Below, in pieces: positions 10,464 through 21,547 of a DNA stretch of 64,000 nt. Under the pieces are notes generated by a model. That model did not search any database. It was given only the letters and a program-made list of their open reading frames with translations, and had not been told where the DNA came from. Within the stretch, counting starts at the first letter, position 1. Each line of letters opens with the position of its first letter. The stretch is from Platycnemis pennipes. Taxonomy: Eukaryota > Arthropoda > Insecta > Odonata > Platycnemididae. The translations under genes and the position numbers were made by a program. The stretch is taken from the NCBI GenBank assembly GCA_933228895.1, contig OW121854.1, positions 58,880,609-58,944,608 on the forward strand, given 5' to 3'.

Positions 10464-11985
10464 GCTTGGGTAATCACTTTCTTTTTGCTGACTATAAGCT
10501 GTGTTTTTTCTCAAGATATTAACTAAGTTAAGCATTGGAAACTGAGGAATGGGACGGTTCGTCACTCAATGTGCCGTTGCTTATTTATTTTAATCAAGGA
10601 CATTACATATAACCATGGCTATTCTGGAAATCCAATTCGCGCCCTTATCTTTTCGTCGGGGCTACGTGTGAATGGGATGGGTACTGCGCATAAACAGCCC
10701 TCCTCCCACTGTCTGAGATCTTGATCATGCAAATTTTTGCCAAACACCTTATCTCATCACCACCATTTCTCACAAAAACTAAGCCATGGCAGTAATATCT
10801 TTGGGCCATTATTCATCAAGATATTGTTTCCGACGCATGGAGGTTGTCTTGGCAATCGTTAAGTTTTTTTATTATTATTTTATTATTTGTACGTTTAACG
10901 CTCCCACACTGAGACCGATCATTGGCTTCGATATCATTCGCTCACCTTGACCCAATCGTTTCGACTCATCTCGAAGAATTAACGGCGTGGCTGCCTCATT
11001 ACGGGTTTTAATGGCGAGCAATTTTCGCGTGCGACGCCGTTCGCGGGGAGGAAAGTGACCCGATTGGCTTTCCTCTCTCGCCGTTATCGAAGTGAATTCC
11101 TTTTATGTGTCACCGGAACATTTTTTCGCCCGGGCATTATTTGGCGGTCACTGGGGCGAAATATGCGTTGCGGTCTGCGAGGTGAGATAACGCTCTCCGT
11201 TATTAAAATGCCAGACTCGCGTTTTCTTGAAGTAATGATCCCCTGGTCCGCTGTTTATTTGTTTTCTTTTCGGTAGGTATTTATTTCCCCGAGCGGATGA
11301 TTTGTCTTAACGTTGAGTTTTTGCGATATTTTTTTTGCTGCAGCCCTCTAATTTCCTGTTGGGGATGAATTTTGTTCGCTACAATGAGGGTTTAAATAGC
11401 ATAAAATAAATATTGATGTAAGATTTTGCCAAAAACATTCGCATTTTGCTTGAGAACTTCATTAAGTCCTTATACTTCCAACCTCTCTTCATACCTTCTA
11501 GAAAGCGAATAATACGCCAAGTTGTGTTTAATACAGCATAAGAAAGCAAATACATAACAGTTTAGAGCTACCATCAGTATATTTTGGAATATTATTATAA
11601 TCAGTGTTCTCTCAGTTAATTTGTGGAAAGAACAAGTGCCATTTTAATACTCTGCTGATGATGTAGTATTGTGCAATTTATGGTCGCAGAATATGAACTT
11701 TCATTAGTGGAATATTAAATTTTTCCTCCTACGATTAGTGAAACTTTTAATCCGTATATTAAGAATATTTTCGCTTCTAATAAATACATTGTTTCATAGA
11801 TAACGCCAACCTAAAATATTGGCACCTCTTCTATTTTCAAACTCAACTTTCAAAGGCTAGTTGGTGTTAGTCAAAGTATGTGTCATTTCTTTGATGGCAT
11901 TGATTTAATAATATTAATGTTTTATTTGTTCAAGAGACATTACATAGAATGTATAGAACACGTCATAATTTAAAAAAAAGATATA
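10464..11985. other. No recognisable gene; small CpG-rich patch
   Basis: The only compositional feature is a CpG-rich patch at about 11000-11200. A 73-codon frame crosses it (11055-11276) without recognisable motifs. Confidence 0.4.
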
Positions 11986-11989
11986 TTAA

Positions 11990-12560
11990 AAAACATACTT
12001 ACACAGACTTATATAATTAATTCTCCACTTTGTACAGACATTTCTCAAGGAGAAAGTTATGTAGGAGTCTTTTCAAAGCATTCAAGGATTTCACTTTTTA
12101 ATATGGCATGGGATTACATTATAATTTTATCCCCATGACTTAGGGACTTTGGGAGCACAATTTAAATTCTGTAGCATTATTTGCAAATCCTCAGATCTCC
12201 TGGTGTAGTGGTTATGAAAGTTATCATTTCTAGCAAATAGAGACAAATTGGATCTGACATATAGCACAACATAATAAACATAAATGGACGGCACTGTTAA
12301 CAGACCCAGTTTTTTAAACAATGGCTGACAGTGTGCCCTGAAGGGGGCATTACACATAGTACCTACATACAATTTTTTTTCTGAATCTTAAAGATTTCAA
12401 GTAGCTGGGAAGTTGCATCCCATATGACAATGTCATAAGAGATCCGGGAGTAAAAGTGGGCAAAGTAAACCCTTCTGAGCATCAACACTGACAGCATGCT
12501 TCATCGCAGATAGCATATAGTAGATAGAGTTCAACTTTTTACATAAATTTTTGATTTAAT
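11990..12560 (-). pseudogene. Jockey-like LINE reverse transcriptase C-terminus
   Basis: The minus strand, read from about 12560 downward in broken frames, gives KLNSIYYMLSAMKHAVSV, then VYFAHFYSRISYDIVIWD, then the 81-codon frame at 12127-12372 with RAHCQPLFKKLGLLTVPSIY and HNHYTRRSEDLQI. It continues after the frame to WG..YNVIPCHIK..ILECFEKTPT near 12000-12110. This order (thumb region, YGxxxWG-type motif, FKKLxILTLPSIYIY, HNHxTR, then a final amphipathic segment) is the C-terminus of jockey-group RT proteins. At least two frameshifts and several stops make it a pseudogene. The catalytic domain is missing. Confidence 0.7.
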
Positions 12561-12959
12561 GAACTCCTTCCATAGTAATAGATCTTTTTAAGGCATCGTG
12601 ACTTCACTTGGCAGTATTATCAGGTTTATGACGCTCCAATGTTATGTGGCACCTGCAAATGAAGGTCTGATCCCTATGCAAATACGATATTAACACCCTA
12701 GCAATGATTTCGGACCGCTTGGGGAGCAAGGTCAGCCTGTTGGCCAACTGGCTATCACGACCAGCAACAGATCGCATATTCGATACGTTTCGAGTCGATT
12801 GTGGAGAGAAAAGAAAGAAAAGTGGAAAGTTCTGCATTCTCTCCCCTCGCAATCAATGGTAATAGAAGATGTCTGCCGAGAGACGTGTTATAATAACTTT
12901 TGAACCACCTTTATTTCAATACCTTCCAACAACGAGGCAAAAACGAGCCCTAGATTCTT
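12561..12959. other. Unassigned; may contain more of the LINE
   Basis: An 82-codon minus frame (12604-12852) lies directly upstream of the jockey-like relic in its sense direction but does not read as RT. I cannot place the 5' boundary of the element. Confidence 0.3.
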
Positions 12960-13070
12960 CATCTGCGTCTAAATAATGCCTTACAACCTGCAAGCTACTA
13001 TAAAGGTCACCATGCATGCCTGCATAAAGGTCACTATCTTAACCGTATATGCACTACCTGTCATGGTTTA
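12960..13070 (-). mobile_element. Diverged LINE 3'-tail copy
   Basis: It begins with ATCTGCGTCTAAATAATGCC, continues with CCTGCAAGCTACTATAAAGG and ends near CACTACCTGTCATGG. This matches the tail family with many changes; the hairpin's second arm is lost. It is an old copy. Confidence 0.5.
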
Positions 13071-13134
13071 AGAGGATTATTTGCCACATTTTAGTCGTAT
13101 TTTAGTAATTAAAAACATTTTTTAAGAGCAGAGC

Positions 13135-13220
13135 AATCATGCTTAAACGTTTAACCATAAGTCAACCATTAACGGTCATAAGTTAACCATAACGTCGGGT
13201 CAACCATAAGTCATTAATCC
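13135..13220. repeat. Degenerate AACCATAAG tandem repeat
   Basis: AACCATAAGT, or a close variant, recurs four times in about 80 bp (around 13150-13215), separated by ACGGTC or ACGTCGGGTC. It looks like a small degenerate minisatellite. Confidence 0.45.
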
Positions 13221-13798
13221 GACATGCAACTATCTATTTTACTTGTTGGGAAATTTACGAGGTATGTTGAGGAAAGAAAGATAGCTAAAATCTGTCTGTT
13301 CGGAAATTAATTTCCCCATTTTTATGAAGCTTATTACGCTTCATGTCATTGCGTTGAATTAGATGCAGACTTTTCACAAGCCCTACTGTTCGTAAACCTT
13401 TGGTCTTTTTTCAATGAAACTGAGATCGTTAATGTTCGTGTTATCTCAAGTTAATTTTCTGTTACCTCAAGCATTCAGCGTAGCTGAACCTGTTTCAATC
13501 GGTTTTATCTTATTGGCACACGATGATATGCTTTCCTCAGTTATTTACTATTTTATTCACTATCTTATTCGTCCGAAGTGTGATGACCGTATCTAATTCG
13601 AATGCTTTCATTTGACCTAGATGTCAGGCTCGCATGCCATGTCATTTTATCTTATTGGTGCTCATAAGTGGAACTCTTCCTACCCGGGTATAGCAGGATT
13701 GCTGGTTTTTAGCTTGCCTTTTTTGAGATCAGTGACCTTATTGATTCTATGTATATTGAAAATCTCTTAGGCATACGTAAGTGTAACCTTCCTACACT

Positions 13799-13923
13799 TA
13801 TGGCGCTTATTCATGCTAAATTTAGAACTCCATAAACATGTTATTTTCATCAGTCTTGAGATAAAACATACCATTAAGCGCCATAAACTTAATCACAATC
13901 TTAGTGATTGTGATTAAGTTTAT
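13799..13923. repeat. Two adjacent inverted repeats
   Basis: An 18-bp perfect stem with a 5-bp loop lies at 13883-13923 (arm ATAAACTTAATCACAATC). Its left arm overlaps one arm of a second inverted pair, TATGGCGCTTA at about 13799 and TAAGCGCCATA at about 13875-13885. The two could fold as alternatives. No coding or TE family was recognised around them. Confidence 0.65.
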
Positions 13924-14935
13924 CATATCGCTATAGCATAGTTAATATTGTAACAGATCGTCCTGGATTCTGGAATAATCTTTACGGAGACGAATTCGTA
14001 ATTCTGAAGAGAAGCTGACCTGAACCTTTAATCCACGATGATGTTGCTCGTCAAATATCCGCTAGGTATTTTTTTTAATTTCACGATTACGGAACAATCA
14101 ATAAATAATTCAGAGGTTTATGATAAATCAATGTAATCTATCATCACCTTTTCGCCTACCAATTTCACGTGGTGAATTAACACCTGTTGCAGAAATTATA
14201 GATCTGTAACAGAAGGTTGATTTTTGACTGTAGACCCGGTGATACCTTCTCTGAGTAATTCTTCCGCTAGTTGATATCCACGTCAGGTGAATACGATGAA
14301 ACCTGAGAGATTGAGTTTTACAAAACACGTGTTTGCCAGGTAATTTGACGACGACGAGTATCAACTACAGTAGCAATATCGAAGAACTGTTGGCAACGAA
14401 CAAACACAGCATGAGTGCGGATCCGAGGCTTCACGTTTGAACGAAATCTAATTGAATGTCGTTAATCCATTGCTGTTGAATTTACGCGATACTTTACGAT
14501 TGTGTCTTTCTTCCAGAGATGGTGGAATATTTGATCACACGCATGACCTCGACATCTTCGGGTCGAAACGTTGTGAAATAAAAGGTCTGGCGGGAACCTA
14601 TGGTTTATTTTCTCGTGCCTCTAAACGATATCCGAAAAGCTCTTCCGATTGTTGGGGAGTTACAAGGAGGCTCCTTTGTTTCTGGAGCCGTTAGCGTTAG
14701 TGTGTCACCTAAATTCGATATATTATTAAATTATGTTGCACAATCCCAGCATGGGAAATACGGTGTGCAGTGTTTCATGTGTTCAGGAGATATGAAGCTG
14801 GAATGAAATAATGTGCGTGGATTATTTTACTGGTTGAGATATTACTGCCATGAAGAATTTCAGCATTTGGTTCGTTACTTTAGGGACAGCCCACTTCTTA
14901 GTGATATGCATCGGTTAGGGGAGTCGGCCGCGGTA
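13924..14935. other. No recognisable gene; one possible ribozyme remnant
   Basis: Several 60-80 codon frames on both strands have no recognisable product. The only motif of interest is GGGTCGAAACGTTGTGAAAT near 14569-14590, resembling the GAAA end of Penelope-associated hammerheads (see findings). Confidence 0.35.
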
Positions 14936-14998
14936 GGTCTCTGCACAATACTCCGCCAACCACCGCAAGGTTGTGTGGCAGGGGATAAATCATGAATT
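14936..14998 (-). mobile_element. Short LINE 3'-tail fragment
   Basis: The segment TCCGCCAACCACCGCAAGG..GTGTGGCAGGGGATAAATCAT matches the hairpin part of the tail family. The TAGATG-like end is degraded (CTCTGCACAATAC). Confidence 0.55.
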
Positions 14999-15214
14999 GC
15001 ATTAATATCGAGGATTCATAACGTTGAGTTTGAAATTAAGTTAGACCGTACGACATAGCCTTAGCAGTCGGAGCACCGTAAAACCTGATTTAGCGACAAT
15101 AACTACGTTTCCTGAAACATTCGGATTTTGAATTCCTAGATCTCCTCCTTGGGAGAGGTATGTTATAGTTGTTATTGTTAAAGTTGACAGGTCGAATATA
15201 TTAAATATTACCAA

Positions 15215-15300
15215 AAGAAAATGGTTTCCCGGGCAGGGATTCGAACCATGGATGTTTGGTTTGCCGCGCTAGAGCTCATACCACTTTTATATCTTGCATT
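15215..15300 (-). mobile_element. tRNA-like SINE head (minus)
   Basis: On the minus strand, CTCTAGCGCGGCAAACC precedes TGGTTCGAATCCCTGCCC, an intact box B. No cloverleaf with an acceptor stem can be completed, so I call it a tRNA-derived SINE head rather than a tRNA gene. Confidence 0.35.
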
Positions 15301-15442
15301 CTTAACGGTAGGGGATATTTTTAGACCGCTTATCGCGTGTTACGATAGGTTATAAAATATGCTCTCGTGGGTAGTGGCTTCCTAGCGCAGCCCTATACCG
15401 TCTTATGAGTGCCATCCTAAATGGACCGTAATGGCGACAGGA

Positions 15443-15662
15443 CTCCAATAGATCCTCCTAAAAATTGCCCCTGGGGTTGGTATTGTTGGAACCAGCGCAT
15501 TGAACTGGTAATAGATCTCCAATAGATCCTGCTAAAAATTGCCCCTGGCGTTGGTATTGTTGGAACCAGCGCATTGAAGTGGTAATAGATCTCCAATAGA
15601 TCCTCCTAAAAATTGCCCCTGGGGTTGGTATTGTTGGAACCAGCACATTGAACTGGTAATCC
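15443..15662. repeat. 74-bp tandem repeat, three copies
   Basis: Copies start at 15443, 15517 and 15591, each beginning CTCCAATAGATCC. They differ at only a few positions (CCTCCT/CCTGCT, GGGGTT/GGCGTT, GCGCATT/GCACATT). The third copy runs into a segment with an intact Pol III box B (GTGGTTCGATTCC at about 15671-15685), so the array sits at the 5' head of a SINE-like unit. Confidence 0.9.
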
Positions 15663-16060
15663 ATATGTCTGTGGTTCGATTCCTCGGGCAAAGCATTTTT
15701 CTTTTGGTAATTTTTAATGTATTCACTGAAAAATCTTTCGGTTGCCGCGTCAAGTGTAGGGTTTCGTCTGTCATTGGCACAGATTTTCCATTCGTATACC
15801 GGTTCCTACTTTGAGTGTTGTGCGGAGAGCACTTCGAGCTCAGTACTCCGTCCATCGAATAGGATGTTAAGCTGTTAGACCTTTGGTGTATTTCGTTAAC
15901 AGCAAGCTATGGCTGACGCCAAGTTTCTTTCCACTCTTACCCTTTCTCCAAAAAGTTTCCCACTCCTACCTAATCACCCTTCAAATCATAAATAGCGCAA
16001 ATGACCGTAGCTGTCAGTTGCCCTTTCCAAATAACCAACAACTAACCCATCGAGTGGAGC
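15663..16060 (+). mobile_element. tRNA-like head plus SINE family 1 body
   Basis: A box B-bearing head (about 15663-15700) is followed, after an A/T-rich stretch, by a family 1 body from about 15733: GCGGAGAGCACTTCGAGC, CAGTACTCCGTCCATCG and a pyrimidine-rich tail to about 16055. Head and body may be two separate SINEs. Confidence 0.6.
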
Positions 16061-16485
16061 AATTGTTTCGCGTCTATAGCCCGTTTCACAGGATATTTGA
16101 GCCAGCACAAGTCTGGTGTGGTAGTCGCTACTTGATACCGAGGAAGGATCCGAGAATGACTTAAAGCGTCCACGGAGGTTTCACGTGATCACTAAACTTG
16201 TGCTTGCGATGAAGCGGTATTTCCTAATAAATTAAAAAAAATAGAAGATCACACAGCAACTTTTACGTGACGTGATTGGTTGACGGTTGCTCGCTCCTAC
16301 TGGAAGTTAGTAGCAAACAAGTAGGTACCGTATCAAGTAGAAAATCAAGCAAATAAATGGGTATGATCACACTTGTTAGGCAGCACAGTGGTTCTTTTAA
16401 CTGAAAACATATCATGCTAGCGACTATTCTCCACCATGCATAACGGTAAATGTATTTAGTAGGGGTGTAGCAATTGATAACATTG

Positions 16486-16672
16486 GTAGCTGCATGTTGG
16501 TATTTGGACTTAAGGCTAACCCAACTAACAGCATGTTTTTGCATGTATGCTTTGTTATTTTAATTTTTAATTACAAATTTCATGCATGATATGTAGTGCA
16601 TGTTTGGTGAGAGTTCACCCCCTGCCACACACCTTTATGGTGGTTTGCAGGGTATTATGTAGATGTAGATGC
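16486..16672 (+). mobile_element. LINE 3'-tail copy, short subfamily (plus)
   Basis: A nearly complete short-subfamily unit. It starts AGCTGCATGTTGGTATTTGG, passes CAGCATGTTTTTGCATGTAT and ATGATATGTAGTGCATG, then the hairpin (CCCCTGCCACACACC / GGTTTGCAGGG), and ends TATTATGTAGATGTAGATG. Copies near 8.96, 43.65 and 63.14 kb share both ends, so this looks like a defined element of about 190-240 bp. Confidence 0.8.
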
Positions 16673-16779
16673 ACTGGATCAAGCATCGTGTGGAACAGGC
16701 TTAACATTTCGGAACCAAGAGGGAACAGAGGTGAAGGAAGAGTGAGGGAATCTCATCAATAACAATAGAAAAAGCGAAA

Positions 16780-17060
16780 CGCGTTCGGTTGGACGAAATC
16801 GCTCGATTCGCCGCAAACAGAGTGGAGCGCCGCGACCTCGTTCGGCGCCGCGTCCTTCGAGACGGAATCAGCGACTATCAACTCTTGGGCGCTTTATCTC
16901 TCGATCCCTCCGCCCCCTCCCTCCATCCAGCCGGTCGCCATTGCATCGACTACGACCCATAAGTCCTTTCGCTCGAAATTTCAATCTCTTCCCCATCGGC
17001 GGCAATATTTACGATAAACAGATCAAGGCCACCGCAGGAGGATAAGGCCAAGGCCGATGT
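16780..17060. other. CpG-rich patch
   Basis: Dense CpG between about 16780 and 17000, with many CG dinucleotides around GCGCCGCGACC. No open frame or splice-flanked exon stands out. It may be a CpG island-like regulatory segment or conserved non-coding DNA. Confidence 0.35.
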
Positions 17061-19700
17061 TTTATTATTCGTCCGCTGTTTTAACCTTGCGTGACCGAAC
17101 GTATACCTATCGTATCTTTCTTTTTTTTCGATTCTTCGGCAGGAATATGGGGAAACAAATATACACGGGAAGAGATGTGGGATTTAGGAGGCACACTCTT
17201 TCCTAAACGACCGATATCTTTTGGTTTCTTTCTTTTTTCGAGCATTTTTTTACGAAGTTCCTATCTGGCCGTTTTCCACCAGGTCAAACTTTCATCGATA
17301 CCAAGTCCCAATCAATGCGCTGATTGGCTAATTAGTGCGCTGTCTCAGCGTTAGAATCCGAGATCTTATCGTTTTTTTTTGCTAAACCTCACTGGAGAGC
17401 GATCCATTAACCCTGAGGGTGGCGTAACAGTTTTTTTTCGATCGGGTTGGGGGGTGGGGGCATTTACGATGGCCTTCATCGAGTCATAAGAATATTATCT
17501 CACCTGTCGTTACGGAAGTGGCATTGGAAAAACGAAGAATTTTTAAACGAGGTTGTCGATTGGATCAGGTCACATAAACTTAAGGGTATACCGACAAGTT
17601 TACAAATAATTATTTGAGACTTTCCAGAGAAAGTGCTTTTTTTTTAAACCATGGCGAGTTGATTCTCGACTCGAGATAAAGTAAATCTTCAAAGGTTGGC
17701 TGCTTGAAAAATATCGAGGTTGTTATGTAGTAAGGAGAAACATTTATAGTAGCCGCAATTGATAGTATTTCCTGATGAGATATATTTTGATATGAGTATT
17801 GCTCTATTAAGATATCATATATTTATGCACCGTCTCAAAAATGATCGTCAAAAAAGAATACTTTCGCCTATTCAATAAACTTCAAATCTTTCTTCCAAGA
17901 ACATTTGGCACGCACGTGCTAAAACACTTAAATTCCACGAAAGTATTAATACATTTAGTAGGTCAACATGATTAATATGAACATGAACATATGAAATTAT
18001 CCATTTCTGATTTGATGGAAATTATTTGTTGACTGCGAGTCTATGAATTTAAGACTTCAATTGCCCGAATGCAACATGCTTGTTATGAGCCTTTTCGATT
18101 TCCATAGATTTAAAAAAAAAAGCCTATATTTGCAGATTTCCAAAGGTTTGTCAGAATGAACATGTAGCTCAGTTATTTCAAGTAAACTCCGAGTATAATA
18201 ACCAAGTAGCGGATCCAACTGATGTATCTTCAAAATGTATCAGGTAAACGTGGAAATTCAAAGCAAATGTTTTAACGAATTCCCCAAATAGTGACCATGT
18301 TCCAAACTTGTCCTTTCAATTGTTTTCTAAGTCACTCGTCTTTTTCAGTGACATCTTATGGAGCTTCAAAAATGGTTCAGTGATATCTTTGGCTGCAGTT
18401 TAAGTATGGGGACAGAGCCACTAAAACGCGATTTGGCTGAACAACGATGCGTGATGCTTTCAGCAAAGTAACAAACATGACCCCGAGAATTCGTGTACGT
18501 ATATGTTCACATCCCTGGACTCACATTACATACCTTTTGTAAGTTGTCCTTCTATCATCTGCATGTACGCCATGACCTGAAATCTGTCAATATGGCGTGT
18601 GGTAGGAGTATCAGGGGGTCAGATTTTATTTGTGTTTTAGTATGTTTGCGTATACTGTGCGCTGTCGCATTATCAGGTGAATAGAAGGATCAATGAAGAC
18701 TATGTGTGTGACGAATCATAGTGTTGGTATGGTCTAGCATTGTGTGTTTGGAAAACATTTACCTATCTGCTATTTGAATACATTGGTAACGGAGTCCGTT
18801 TCTCTAATTTTGCCTGCGTGATCCATTAGGTTGAAATAGTGTAATATCTAAATAATCTCGGTTTCGGAGGTTAACTGAAGAACCCTGAAGCATTCCAAAA
18901 TCTGCCTTGCTCTTTCCAAGCCTGAAGGGCTTGCCATCCTAATGTCTCTAGCCTCGCCGTTAAAATGATCTAATTCCTTTACCTAACCCCTTCTCCCATG
19001 GTTCACAAAAAATATTCGCATAAAGGGTTATAATCATCATAAACGTAGATCATAATCATCTTAAAGGCAAGGGATTGTGTAATATACTTCCGTAGATAGC
19101 CATGGCAAACATTTTCGCAGATTTTGTCGGCAAATTTCCTTTTCTATTGTGTCACAGAATGATGAGAAAAAAACGGTGAATGAGGAAAAAACGGTGAGAA
19201 GCTTGACACACATTTTTTATTCCCTTCTTGTCGGGAAGGCGTCGTCATTTTTTTCCGTCGTGGAAGAAATATGGCGACATCAGGATAGTAGAGGAAGTAC
19301 CTCAGGCTTAATCCGCGATGCCTCCGTTTGACTCTCATTGTTGTGGGCGGATATTGGGACCGAGGGCGATTTCTGCGCTCGCGGAAAAGGTCATAGTAGT
19401 CGGGCGCCCGGCGGCGCCAGGAACGGAGGAGTGGGTCGACGCGTTTGTCGCGGGACATAAGGAGGGAGGGACGAGACGATGACTTGAGAGGACGCCGGTT
19501 GGAGACAGCGTCGTGCCAAGCAATGGGATGGAACGGGCCGGGTTATCTTTAGGGTGCTGTGAAATTCGATTTAAATCTTATGAATGGCTTGTTAATACGC
19601 CTAGAACCTGTCTTACTACACATCATCATCAGTTTTCCACCAATACTCGAAGGTTGTTGGCTAGTACCTGTCTGATATGCTCCCTTCTTGCCCTTAATTA
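17061..19700. other. No recognisable gene
   Basis: Mixed AT-rich DNA. Short frames only. A G-rich run (GGGTTGGGGGGTGGGGG, about 17445-17461) and a CpG-rich block at 19330-19520 are the only compositional features. Confidence 0.4.
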
Positions 19701-19702
19701 TA

Positions 19703-19960
19703 GGGTAGACCGGGGCTATTCCGATCATTTTAACATCATTGCGTCATGGTCAGAGTTTCAACTATTTGAAGAATTATTGATTTGCGCCTACTTTTAGCTT
19801 AGCCATGCTCAAAAGAGTGCGTTAAGTAAAATTTATAAAGTAAATGAACCTTGGGATATAGAGCAGTGTAAGTGGTGTCATAAAAAATACTGAAATGTCA
19901 AAAATGACGTTGCTATTCTGATCACTCAAGGGGGTATTCGGATCATTTTATTTTATTTTT
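19703..19960. mobile_element. Possible pogo-type transposon terminus
   Basis: GGGTAGACCGGGGC at 19703 follows a TA and resembles GGGGAGACCGGGGC at the pogo/Tigger element at 41652. As in that element, a variant of the subterminal word is repeated inward: CTATTCCGATCA near 19717, CTATTCTGATCA near 19912 and GTATTCGGATCA near 19935. The opposite end and a transposase were not found, so the element is truncated or very diverged. Confidence 0.45.
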
Positions 19961-19989
19961 TTTTTTACATATATAGCCAGATATAATAT

Positions 19990-21215
19990 CATATATTTTT
20001 TTGTTCTGTTTAAGATGAAAACGATCGAAAGTAAATGAACCCAAAATGGTGCTATCTATTATGTTTAATAGGTCTCAAAATATTTTAATTGCATATGTGA
20101 TGAATTTGAAAAAGTTCTCTTACCTCAGAAACATCACCGATACCTATTTCAGTCTCTTTTGTTGGCAGCTGCGTGTAGAGTTTTGTCGTCCAAGCTTCTG
20201 CAGCCATTACAGTTCGCATTATTAGGGTGTTTATCATAAGAGTGCATCCTGTAAGGGCTGTGAAAGCTTAGTAGACAAAGTGATACACTGAGCTTCTACC
20301 GAAAGAGACTGAAGCAGATTATCCTTACTGAGAAAGCCTTCAAACTGTTAACACTAATATACGTTTAAAGGGCATTAAATGGAATGGAAACCCATTGATA
20401 TAGTTCTAAATTACGCTGTTTTTGAATGAAAAATCTTTTTTAACAACAGCCAGTAACAATCAATAACAACAATCCTACCTTTTCCTTATTTGCGCGTATA
20501 ATCAATATTTATCTTTAAATCTGCATATAATCCATCTGACCTCGTTAAGTTCAGGATCATTATTTTCCTCTCCTTATCAATTATTCTCCCCTACATCACA
20601 GGTTAAAATAATCCGCCGCCTTTTATTTCTTCCTGCATTCATTTTCTTCCCTCGTGGAATTTCTAGTAGAATTAGATAAAAACCTAGACTTAGATAAAGA
20701 TGTAATTCTACTTGAGGGTACTTCTCTTCCAACCTTGTCAACAAGGTGATAGGGTCAAGCCTAACATGTTGCTAAGAATAATAGTTATAACACAACCCCA
20801 TATGCTTCAGACGCTATTCTGACCCGTTTCAGTTTTTGGATTGAATTCCATGGATCCTAAATGTTTGATGAATATTCCATGTGGGGATTTACTGGTGTGG
20901 ACTAACACTTGTGCTTTTTCACTTGAATACTTCCCAAAAGACATTTAACAAATCTTATTCTCCCCAACGCTGTGACACAGATGTTTAGAATATCATTGCT
21001 TAAATTATGACATAATGTCAAAGGTGAAGTTAATCTACTGAGTTTTCCACCAACAGGATTGATAAATTTTCCGTGAAGTGTAATCCACCCTTATGTTATC
21101 AAATTGAGTCATCCGTAATGCTAATTTTCCACCTTTTCGATTCTTCATACACTTATATAATTTTCTGTAACATTAACTGAGACCCCTTAAATAATGTAAG
21201 GCGACCAAAGATTCC
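19990..21215. other. No recognisable gene
   Basis: AT-rich DNA without recognised repeats. It may include the interior of the element whose end lies at 19703. Confidence 0.35.
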
Positions 21216-21547
21216 TCTACTTTTTGTGAGTGATGAAACACTCTCTCTACAAACACATTATTTATTTCACAATGCTATTTCTTATATTATAATTATAGTG
21301 TGTATAATCATTATTTAAACAAGAAATTTACTTCTATCATTTGTGTCAGTTAACTACATTTCATCCTTAATTCTCGTGGACTCCGGAGTAAAATGAAAAC
21401 GATTACCGATAAAACCTTTCCATTCATCTACTTTTTGTGAGTGATGAAACACTCTCTCTAAAAACACGTTATGTATTTCACAATGCTATTATTTATGCTG
21501 TAATTATAGTGTGTATCATCATTATTATTAAGCAAGAAATTTACTTC
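21216..21547. repeat. Direct repeat pair, about 120 bp each
   Basis: 21216-21334 and 21427-21547 both begin TCTACTTTTTGTGAGTGATG and end AAGAAATTTACTTC, with roughly 90% identity by eye. They are separated by about 92 bp, the left part of an inverted repeat. Confidence 0.8.
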
